Assembly: GCA_027924585.1 (NCBI GenBank)
Contig: BSBM01000870.1
Location: 1,736,001 to 1,800,000, forward strand
DNA: 64,000 bases
DNA from: Larix kaempferi
Taxonomy: Eukaryota > Streptophyta > Pinopsida > Pinales > Pinaceae
Direction: 5' to 3'
The notes below the pieces were generated by a model. That model worked only from the letters and a program-made list of their open reading frames with translations, had not been told where the DNA came from and searched no databases. Positions 38,101 through 50,100 of the stretch are shown here, piece by piece. The position numbers and the translations under genes are program-made. Every line of letters begins with the position of its first letter. The first letter of the stretch is position 1.

Positions 38101-41100
38101 GATTCTGTGAGCAGATCTTCCAAAAACTTGATGCCCTAGTTTCTTCAATTTCTACTACAGATTTGTCGAGTCTTAATTCTGATGTATCTCCGAAATTTCT
38201 GTTCCTCAAGGTCTGGAAATTCATCTTGGGATAGTCTAATCTATCCTCTATCCAACCCCACAGGTTAGAGCAGGATTGGATTCACCAAATGGAACTTATT
38301 CTAAGTTTCCCAAGATGACATGTTTATGGACTGTTTCAGTACATCGAACTTGTACGGACTTCCACATGTCACTGTTTCATCTTCAGGTTCTGAAACTCGC
38401 ACCTGAGAAACTACAGTCCGTGCACTTTCTGGAACATCTTACGAAATTCGATTTGGATATTCGTAGCCCGAGATATTGCATTTCTCCCTTGGTCACCTTT
38501 TTAACACTGAATTCTAGAGGAGCCTGAAACCCTAATTTGCATGGATCATATCTCCTAAAGTACAACGAATCTGACGCTGAAACTCGCACACAAGGTACAT
38601 GAATATTTCCTCTTCGGCCTGTCCAAGTTTCAGATCCTGAACCTTCGCCAAAAGTGATTTATAGCGAAAATTCCAAGATGACTAGTTTCCGAAAATGGAA
38701 ACCCTAGGCAACAGCTGCACAATGTTATCTTTCAGGTTAACTCTGAAACCAAGTTAGTTTTTCTTACTTGTTTAGGATAATAACATTAAACAATAGGATC
38801 ACTGAAAGAAATACAATCACAACAAACACAAAGAACACAAAATTTCTCTCAGGGAAACCACAAGGGAGAAAACCTCGACAAAACTTCCTCAATATAGAAT
38901 TCACCAAGTACAAGATAAAACCCCAGACAAAACAACTTCTCTCCTTCACTTGTGCGAACTCCTCTCTCTACTATGTGACCTTGAGTGAGTGAGGTGAGTG
39001 TTTCAAATGAGCAACTCAATCCCCTATTTATACTTTACAATTGACTTGACCTTTTACTAATTAGGTCGGCTCTAACTCACCTAATTGGGATGACCTGTAG
39101 TCTTTACAATAAAATATTCTTTCTAGATCTTTCCAGGACGACCTAATCAGTTAGGGTTTTACATTGACTCTTACATTATTAATTACATCAATGACATCTC
39201 CCGAAGGAGGAATACAATAATACAATAGACAAATACATTTAGAATATCTTCCGCAGTTACATTTCTTTAACAATGAGTGCACAAATGAGCTCAAAATGCT
39301 CAAATCCACTAAGAATGAGTACTCATACACAATGTGACCATCAAAAGATACCTCTGTAAGCTTATCCATGCCCAGAATAATAAAAATAATGGTCCGTAAA
39401 TAATAATAATCTTAAAAATCCATCAAACCATCATCTGAAACTGCTGTCTGAGGCACGAAACTATCTAATGGACACATATGGGCCATGAATAATGCATCTC
39501 GAACACTGTCTTCCCAAACTCATTGTGGACCCTGCGATTGACTTGGTCAAACTGGGTTGACCAGGTCAAGAATGATCAAAATAATGATCCAGACCATGAA
39601 TAACTGTTGCTATGAGTACAAATGGTTATGATATGCTCCTGCAATTATATCAGTAGCTAGACCAAAGCATAGAATGATGTTTAACTGGCGTAAGCATGTA
39701 AATAATAATATAAATAAGATAAGTTTAGGTCAAAGTAATTAGTTACTATAAACAAGATTTTCAAGTGTATACTTGTTTACTGACTTGAACAATTTGCTAA
39801 CGATGGGTGAAGGTGGAAAAACAAAGGTTCGGCTATGGGAAGGACTCAACAACGTCAACACTGCAATCTCTCAGATGAAGGAACTAGGGAGACTACCTAC
39901 ACATATACTAGATAGAAAATAACACAAGGAATGGAGGTGTCTCACAAATGGGTAGAGTGATGAGAATGATTCCAATAGACTCTAGACAAGCAACCTTTTA
40001 GCAATTTATCATTTGTCAGCTGTCACATTTATTTCACTTTATAGATTTTCACTAGCCAACCTCCAAGAGAAGGTGCCCTTAATATCTTGGCGGGCCTCAG
40101 ATAATGAATCGGTATGACCTCCATTGCCCGCCACCGTCCTTAGGTGCGGTAGAGTGACCACCCTATTTCCCTGTAGGGGCAAACAACCTTACATCATACA
40201 AAGGATGAGTGCGCGTCCCTTGGCCAATGACTAGCTAATATAGATATGCTTGGTTGGTGTTTAGCAACACTGTTTTTGCTGACTAAGCATCCCTTAGATA
40301 TAACATTTAAGAACCGATGCTCTAGTGTTTAGTAACACTGTTTGTAGGAATACTTGGTTTCGAGGACTGGAGGAGAACAACCACTGTGACTAAAATCACA
40401 GACTCCATAGCCGAGACACAATGCAAACTGGGAATCTATCCAACACAGAGGTCTAGGTGGGGGGAGTCCTTGAGATCACTAGCTAAGGTGTGAGTCGGGA
40501 TAAAACCAAAACTGGAAGATAACGGATGGACGAAGAAAATGACTAATGGTGCCATGGATAGAAAAGGCCCTAGAATAAGGGAATGGACAAGTCTATACTT
40601 CATGGCGTAAGGGTATGACCAACGAGTATATTCAAAAGCCTCTTACTAGTAGTAACCAACCACTTCTATTCTAAACAACAAGTAAGCATCAAATAAGATA
40701 GAGCCAACAACCATCATAATATACCCAATCATAAACTACCTAGATAAGAGGAAGAGCACATCAACAACCCATATGTACCAAAATATGCCTGCTGGATCAT
40801 ATACCTGAGTCCCTAATCTGAACTACCTGAATCACATTGAAGCATTGCATCTGAATATAATATGGGCACTGTCATCAATCTGCTCTGGATGATAGAGGAA
40901 AGGCTATCTCAGTCACCGACCTGGTGTCATGGGGCTCAGCCCTGGCATGAGGCTGTAAATGTACAAAGCTCTGGATCCACTGAATGCATAGGGGTGATCA
41001 TAAAAAAATGTTGCTCATCATCAACTGATCTCATCAAAATGTGTAATGGACTGGCTCAAAAATATACTGGAAACTGATGTAATATCCCAAACTGCTATTT

Positions 41101-44100
41101 TTCTGTTTTTCTTGTACTGTAGATGGCTAGTAGGCTTATATCTCAACAGAATATGAAAGTAAACCTTGATCCCTGCATGCAGAATTGTGCCCTAGAAAAT
41201 ATAGGAATGCTAGAAAGTAGGAGGAATTAATGCATGCACATACCAGTATGTAGATCTGCTAATGTCGATGAGAATGCTTCCCGCATGTAGATAATCTGAT
41301 GGATGAATAATGAGATAAAATAAATCGTCTTCCTTGGGATGAGTGCGCCCTCCTCCAAACTCTGAATGCTCCAATATAATAAATACTTCGCTGAAGAAGA
41401 CCCTGATGAGGTGTACGAGGGTTATAGTGTCCTTCAGAAGATGATAGAGCCTGCATGCAAAGAATCTGATGGCTTCCAAGCCTAAAACGTGAAGATCCTT
41501 CCTAAGGAATGCGCCCTCAATGAAGCTCATGTCCTCCAATGATCCTGTTATCACACAACTTGTAGTTGCCCCTAGTGGTATCCCATTCGGGACGGTAGAG
41601 GAGATGGGCAACTAAAGAGGTGACCCAAGAGATGCCACGGTTCCCAATGCAAAGTGGGAGTCACGTCAACCGAGGCACTCTTCACTTTAGATCTAGGTGA
41701 AACAAGACCTAGGGGGAGACCCTATAACCAATCAAAGATGATTGGACCCAAACAAAGGTTCCTAGGGATGAGTAAATGATGAGTTACGGAAACCAATGCA
41801 AGGTTAAGTGGACCTAGAAGTTAAAGTATGGTTGATGATGGTTTGGGAAATGATTAGTGTTTCAACCAATGTATGATTTAGGCCACATGATTAGTTATGA
41901 TAACAAGATATAGTACCATATGGTACACAAGTGGGTCTTACCTTCTTGGGATATGTGAAATGGCTTAAAGTGGACCCACAAGGTGAAGATAAGGGATGCA
42001 ATTGGCACTAGAGGATATATAATGAGTAGATCTATGGATCTAAGTTGAAATTAGGAGTACCCATGTACCGGATCTAAGGTTTGACACAATTCCCAAGGAG
42101 TGCGACTTGCTTTGAGGAGGACTAGTGCCTTGTTGGATGGGCTAATGGAGTCAAAAGATATGTCAAAGTGTAGATCGAGACACCGTCAAGACAAGTAGGC
42201 TAATTGAGATAGTGTGGTTGGATCTTGCTAGATCTAGGTTTTCATGAAATGACCCAAGTAGACCACAATCCCTTAAAACAAGGAATGCTACCCCCAAGGC
42301 AGCTCGTCACAAAATGATACTCTAGACCTAGGTTTCGAGGTATGCCCGTTCCAAATCCACAAAAATCTCAACCACCCACGTCCTCAAAGTGGGCAAACTC
42401 ACTCACCCAAGGGAGTGCGACCTTGCTCAAGGAGGGCTAAAAGGTGGTTAAGGTTTGTCAAATCAAGTCCAATGGCCACCAAATTGTAGATCCAAGTAGC
42501 TTAGGCACCGATCTATGTGGATCTAGAAAATCAAGTCAATCCAAGGGTTAGATCTTACCAGATCTAAGTTTTAAGATGCCAAGTAGTTCAAAAGGGGGTT
42601 TTAATCCCTTAAAATGTGGAATGATGCCTACAAGGTAGAAATCACTCAAGTAAAAGTCTGGGGGTAGGTTATCAAGTGTGTAGATTACAAATCAAGCGGG
42701 ATCTCACCTACCCATATGCTAGATCTAACCCAACAAGCCTCTCCAAGGAAGTGCGATTTGGTTCAAGAGGGCTATATTGCCTTGAAAAATGTGTCAATTT
42801 TAACCAAATCACCACCAAACTATAGATCCAACTAGGGGTGGATGCTATAGAGGTGGGTTCTTAAGATCTTTTCAAAAGCAAGGCTAGATCTAAGTAGATC
42901 TAAGAAAAACCAAAATTGGGGTTTTAATTAATTAGGGTTTATGACTAATGAAGATAGAATGGATGGAAAGAGGCACATACCTTGTGGATCTTACCTCAAT
43001 TGCTTATGGCCACCTTGCAAAGTGATAGCATTCTCCTATGTGTATATTCAAGAGTGAGATCCAAGAGCTCCAACCAAAACGTCCTCCTTCAAGATAGCCA
43101 AATCGTCCTCCTCCTACAAGACAAGATCAAAGAAACAAGTCAAGTAAGATGATTATGAAAATGATAGAAAGATGTAATAGAAAGCATCAACTATGTCACA
43201 AAGATACAGTAATGATTCTCCCTGTCACAAGATCAACCCAAGAGAGAATATGTGGATCCCTCCAACAATAACCCTCAAGAAATCGCCCTCCTCTCCATCA
43301 ATTCGACTTTCCTGCAAGAAAACTAGTAGAAGCACCAAAATCCACAATGATACATAGAAGAGATACTGTATACTCAATATGCAAGAGAATCCACAAGACA
43401 AGAGAGATATGCTCCACAAAGAAGTGTTCTATTCCAATATTCCAGAGCTCCAAAGGTGAGCTATACAATAGGGGGTCTCCTCCTTATATAGGATAATAAA
43501 GACCAAAACCCTATACAACTTTACAATACTACATCAAATGAGTGGTTGAGATTAAAAGATCTCAATATACAATCAATGGCTAAGATGAACCATAATAACA
43601 TAACACATGGATCACTCATAAAGTGATGACGTCATAGTCTAAAATAATCATGGAGGGTGACGTCATCCACTAGAGGGGGTAAAAGTACCAAAGCCCACCT
43701 CATAATGACTAGGACATGACATTAGAAGCACATGGTGGGGCTAGGAGGCATCAATCCTTACTAGCTCATCCCCAAGGCACAATAAAATAATAAAATATGT
43801 CCAATATAATATAAATGATCAAATCTGTCCTCAAAATTTGTGATAGACAAGCAGTAAAAGACCTCCTGTGATCTCTGCGGGCCTACCCACATGGTGAATA
43901 CTGGCTGGAAGATAGTGGGATCACCCTAGAAGACCTCTGTGAAAACCAAATGCCAAAACCTTGCCTCAATTGCCCAAATCGAATTCCTCAGTGACCACTT
44001 TATCCCATTTTTTAACTGCCTTGGTAACTGTGAAAGTGCCAAAACTGCCTCCTAGGGCATCTGCGCTGTCCAACTGAGCCCACAAGGCTCTCCAGAAGGG

Positions 44101-47100
44101 GGGGTAAATGGTAAAAACAAGTGGCTGGACCACCCCCTCCTCATACAGCGCCTTAGGTGAACTGGCCTCTCCTGGCCCCTGCTGCTCAGGCTGGGAAATC
44201 AGCCCCAAATCTGGTCAACAAGTGTAAAACTGCACCAATTACTGTCAGAAGTGCCCGGAACTGAAAGATAAGTGTCTCATTGGATCCAGAAGACCCAAAT
44301 CCACTAGGAATGTGTACTCATACACCATGGGTTTCCCTAATGGGCTAGCTGTAGGGTCCACCATATATGGACAATGCATAATCTGATGATCTGAAATAAT
44401 AATAAAACCTGCTGAACTGCATCAATCATCATTTGAACCATATGTCCATCATATGACATCATCATCAAGTATGTGGGACCATCAATCATCATCAATAGGT
44501 ATATATATATGGGCCACATCATCACGGATCCCAATAATATACAACCAAGGATAAATCACATCAGTAGACTAAGACATGCTTCTCTAATCATTCTCACAGC
44601 CAAGCTCAAAGTATAACATCCATTCAGTGGCATTAATCAAGTTAGCATATTCCTTTGTTATATAACATTACTTGCACAATAGTTCAAATGACAAACTCAC
44701 CCATTGGACATGGTCAAACTGCTAGTGAAGGATGAAGGCTAAGAGCAAGGTTGGGCCAAGGTTGGGCCAAGGGGTTGACTTGTCTTACTCAACTCAAAAA
44801 TACTTTGGACTGGGAGAAGGGGGAAAGCTACAAACTCTGTGCTGGACAAAATAACACGGGGGATGGCTGTGCCTCACAAATGGATAAGTTGTTCAGAGAG
44901 TGCTTATTCAACTTAGGCATCATGTCTACATCAAGTTGATCCAGGTTCATTAGGATCATTCAATTTCATTTCATGGCCTTTTTGGCCTACATAACCCTTC
45001 GGATCTCAGGTGTACTGATAAGCACAACTAGTTGCAGCTTGCATCCAGGGCATGTTTTCAAATACATATAAGGTCAGCAATTGTTTAGATATAGCTTTTA
45101 AGAACCATTGCTTTTTGGACCTTTCTTATACTCTGCGAGAAGTATTTTTAGCTATTCATCGCTCTTGCCCTTTTTAGTTTCCATGGGCGAATTTATAAGT
45201 TTCCATAGGTAGAACATGAGCTTTCAGTTTTAGCCAACAACATCTCAAGTGACTAAGGGGAGTTCGAGCCAATGCCAAACATCGGGACAACCGACTAGAA
45301 TGATTTAGGCCTACAATCCAACTCATCAAAGGCAAGTTTTGTCACCAACTTAGAGCCGAGACACTGAATATATAGGGATGCGGTCCAAACACAAAGGTAG
45401 AAAAATGGGGAAGTCCTTAGTATTAGAAAGTCAAATGAGACAGGTCAAGGTTTAAAGTCAAATAGGAAAGTCATGTATGGATGGAGTCAAGTGAATATGG
45501 AGCCTACACTAGTAGACAACTGGTGTCAGGAAAGTCCATATCTATGTAAGGTGGAAAACCAGTGGGTTTTGTTAAATGACCTAAATGTGCAAGCAATTGT
45601 CCATTTTATGAATTATAGTTCATTTTAAACAGTTTGCCACATCAGGAATAATATACCAAGCAGATGCTGTGAACATGACTAAATCAACAAGATAATAATC
45701 CACAGTCAATGATAAAATATCCATAGATCATACAACATCATCATAGTAATAAACATCATATACCATCCGAAACACTGCTGCAATACATCTCTAAGCACTG
45801 AACTGAAACTGTAAGGGATAAAGGGTCACATCGGTCATCAAATTTGAACTCTCAAGGCTCAGCCTTGACACAAGGTCTAACATAAGTCTGAATAACACTG
45901 CTCTGATAATGAGTGATCACAAAATATACAATCATCATAGCCATGCTCTGAATAATGGAAGCTCTAGAATGTGCAGATATCTGCTAAACAAGAATAGTAG
46001 CCCTGCTACTATGGTGTGATAACAGATCTAGAATGCTGATAACTCTTCCAAGAGTCCGACAAAGAATCCCTTCTTCTAGGGTAAGGGTAATAGGGGTGCT
46101 CTGAGAAGAATGGAAGATGCATGCACAAGTTCTGCCCTCTGTATACACTAATGCAAATAGGAGGCCATCTGAAGAATGCGCTAATGCATGGAAGAGCGAG
46201 CCCTGAATATGATATAAAATATAACTCTGTTGAATACTGAATGATGATAATACCTGATGAAGAACAATGCTGAACTTGGATGATCCAACCTGAATGATGA
46301 ACTAGGGCAGATAGCTTTCACTGCCGAAATACACCAGATAGTTGAGTACAAGCCTCAACCCCAACTTAGCTCGCTGAGCTTCTCCAAATCGAGATCACAA
46401 ATCAATAATCAATAATTGTGCCTTCTCCATTCGCTTTACCTTCTTTTATAACATTCAACTGCTCAAAACCCTAATTTCACCCTAATTAGGTTACTTTATC
46501 TTCTAATTTGCAGTAGACTCAATAAGGTGCATGCATCATTAATAATGCTCGGATGTCATGCTTGCAGGTGGCTTTGGGCTGAGATGGCCCCTGTCCATCT
46601 AATGATGATATAAAATCTATGCCCTAGATATTCTGATATGGCATAAGTCCTCAACTGATCCCTTGACTGTCAGTGCCCGCTCGAACCTATGGGAATGAAA
46701 TAGGTTAGCGGGACGGTCCTCAATGCCTAAGCAGAAGAGGACATTACAGTCCTCCCCGCTCGAATTTGCTTGTCCTCAACCAACTGTAAAGTTGGGTGCT
46801 GTAATACCTGTTCTCCCTCCCAAGTGGCTTCCTCCAAGGGCAAGTCTCTCCACTGAACCAAGTAGTCTCTGATGACTCGGTTTCTAAGTTTTCGCTCTCG
46901 CACCTCTAGGATGCGCTCACAAATCGGAACCAATTGACTCTCATCATCAAGAGGGGTCAGCTCGGAAGATGTCACAATCTGCTGACCAACTGCCTTCTTG
47001 AGGTTGGAAACATGAAATACGTTGTGAATCTTGCTCTCTGGGGGTAGTTCGAGCTCATATGCTACCTCTCCAACCTTCCTGACTATCTTATATGGACCGT

Positions 47101-50100
47101 TGAAGCGAGGTTTGAGTTTTTCCGCTCCTTTCTTTTTCAGAGACGATTAACGGTAAGGTCGGAGGCGCAAATAAACGAAGTCCCCTACCTCAAAACTGCG
47201 CTCAACCCTGTGCTTGTCTGCATATATATCTTCTGTTGATTCTGAGCCATCTGTATGTTCTCCCTGAGAATCTTGAGGATATCCTGACCCTCCTGAATCC
47301 ACTCTTTGGCTTTGGGGGCCCTGCTATCACCGAACATCCTATCTACGAAAGTGGAAGCATCATACCCATATAAGGCTCTGAAGAGTGTCATCCCAGTGGT
47401 CATATGGTGGGTGGTGTTGTAACAATGCTCACCCAAGTGCAGCCATTTGACCGATGTCCTCTGCTGGCCTGCCACATAATTTCTCAGGTACCCCTCAATC
47501 CACTTGTTGACAATCTTTGTCTGTCCGTCACTCTGTGGATGATAACTGGTGCTCATAGCCAGCTTAGTCCCTACTAGCCGGAAAAGCTCTTGCCAAAAAA
47601 TTCCTGTGAATTTACTATCCCTGTCACTGACAATAGTCTTGGGTAGCCCATGGAGTCGGAATACCTCTCTAAAGAATAGCTCGGCCACTTGTGCTGCTGA
47701 GTAATCTGAGGAGATAGCAAAGAAGTGAGCAAACTTGGTCAGTCTGTCTCCCACTACGTACAAGTAGTCTTTGCCCTGAACCTTGGGAAACCCTGTAATG
47801 AAATCCATGGAGATGCTCTCCCATTTATGCTCGGGAATAGGCAATGGTTGTAACAAATCGGCTGGGTGGGTGTGCTCTATTTTGTTTTGCCGGCACAAGC
47901 TGCACTCTCTCACATGTTGTATCACATCATTCTTGAGGCCCTTCCATGATAACCTCTCCCTAATCTATCTGTAAGTCTTGAGAAACCCCTGATGCCCTGC
48001 CAAAGGTGAATCGTGTGATGCTTGTAAAATCTTTTTTCTTGAGAGAAGATTCTGGAACCAAGAAGATCCTGTTTTTGTAATATATGATATCATCAATCAC
48101 CCGGTACCTGTCATCGTGCAAGTGTCCATCCAATAGCTCGCAAGCAAACTTGTCTTTGGAGTATTCGACCAAAAGGTGAGATCTCCAATCTGACGAGATG
48201 CTCATAAGGGATAATGCAGCTGGTCGTATAGAAAGTGCATCAGCCACTACATTGTTCTTTCCCTTCACATACTCAATCTCGAAATCATAGGCTTGAATTT
48301 TGCTTACCCATTTCTGCTGCCTCTCGTTTAGCTCTTTTTGCTCAAGGAAGTATTTCAAACTGTTATGATATGTCTTAACCTTGAACCTGCCACCTACGAA
48401 GTACTGTCGGAACTTTGTTAGCGCATGAAGAATGGCTAACATCTCTTTGTCATAAATCGAGTAGTGGCGCTCATAGTCCTTGAGCTTCCTGCTCTCAAAT
48501 GCAATGGGGTGATTGTTCTGCATCAATACTGCTCCAATCCCCTCTTCGGAGGCATTGCACTCTAACACAAAGGGTAGAGAAAAGTCTTGTAGAGCTAGTA
48601 CGGGGCATGAACTCATTACCTTTTTCATCTTTTCAAATGTTTGTCATGCTGTCTCTGACCAACTGAAAGCCCCTTTCTTGGTGAGATCGGTGAGGGGTGC
48701 TGTCATCTGTGAAAACCCACTGACGTACCTCTTGCAGTAAGTGCAAAGCCCTAAAAAACCCTTCATTTCTGTCACATTCTTGGGTGTGGGCCAATCCAGT
48801 ATGGCTCGAATCTTCTCTAAGGGAACTTGTACCTCGTTGGCACCTATCACATGCCCTAAGTACAACATCTCTTGCATGCCGAACTCACACTTGGACATCT
48901 TGGCATAAAGTGACTGCTCTTGTAAAATTCCAACTACCTCATCCAAATGTTTCAAGTGCTCCTCCCAAGTTTTACTGTATATCAATATGTCATCAAAAAA
49001 TACCAGAAGATACTTGCGTAACTGACCTTTGAAAATATTATTCATGCAAGACTGGAAGGTAGTTGGTGCATTAGTGAGCCCGAATAGCATTACTAGAAAC
49101 TTATAGTGTCCGTAGTGACAACGAAAGGCAGTCTTTGGAACATCCTGTTCCCTAACCCGAATCTGATGGTAGCCCGAGCGGAGATCAATCTTTGAGAAGT
49201 ACTTTGCCCCCTGTAGCTCATCCATCAACTTATCAATCCTGGGGATTGGGTACCTATTCTTGATAGTCTTTTTATTCAGAGCCCTATAGTCAATACACAT
49301 GCGTAAGGTACCATCTTTTTTCTTAACCAGCACAACTGAAGATGCAAAAGGACTGGAACTGGGCTTGATGTACCCCAGCTTGAGCAGTTCTTTGATAGTG
49401 TTCTCTATCTCGTCCTTGTATCTTTTGGGGTGTCTGTATGGAGTGGTGATAATTGATTGAGTCCCCTCCTCTAACTCAATGATGTGCTCAAATCCCCTAT
49501 TAGGAGGTCGACCTGCTGGGAGGGCTCCGAATACTGCTTTGTGCTTCTGCAATAAGGCCTCTATATCTGCTGGATGTTGTGTGGCCTTATCTGGTGGTTT
49601 CCTGAAGGTAACCATGCACTCGGCTGCCCACTCGATATCTCCCTGTCGGAGTACTGCCTCCATCCTGTGTGATGATACTACTGTAGGAGGGTAGGTGTTC
49701 ATCCCTCTCAGAACTACCTTCTGTCCCTCTGCTCCCATAAACTCCATCTCCATGGTCTGGTAGTTCGTGGAATACTTCCCTATGGAATAAGGCCACTGAA
49801 CTCCTAATACCACATACATGCCAGGTACATCTACTACATAGAATGTCTCTATCACTGTATAATTCCCAAGTGTTACCTTGAGTTCTAGAATCCGCTGACT
49901 ACACTCCATGGTGTGACCTGCTGTAGCTACTGAAAATCCATCAAAAGTCTCTGTCTGAATGCCTTTCCTTTTAACCCAAGCGGCGTCAATAAAATTGTGG
50001 GATGCCCCACCATCTACTAGTACTCCCACCCTGTGGCCCTGTACTGTACCTCTGATCCGGAGGGTGTGGAATCTCAGAACTCCTGTCATGGTAGCAATGG

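Larger units (their letters stand above)
33421..39272 (-). mobile_element. Copia-type gag-only LTR element (TR-GAG-like)
   Basis: LTRs at 33421-33954 (534 bp) and 38752-39272 (521 bp) start tgttagtttttctta (agttag in the right one) and end catttctttaaca. TSDs are ctgag and atgag (one mismatch). A primer-site complement ctctgaaacca lies at 38741-38751 beside the right LTR (degenerate Met type) and ctccctctt at 33955-33963 beside the left LTR is the polypurine-tract complement. Coding content is a copia-type gag (37118-37901). Where protease, integrase and RT should be (34000-37100) there are tandem repeats instead. It inserted into family X copy C. Confidence 0.87.
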
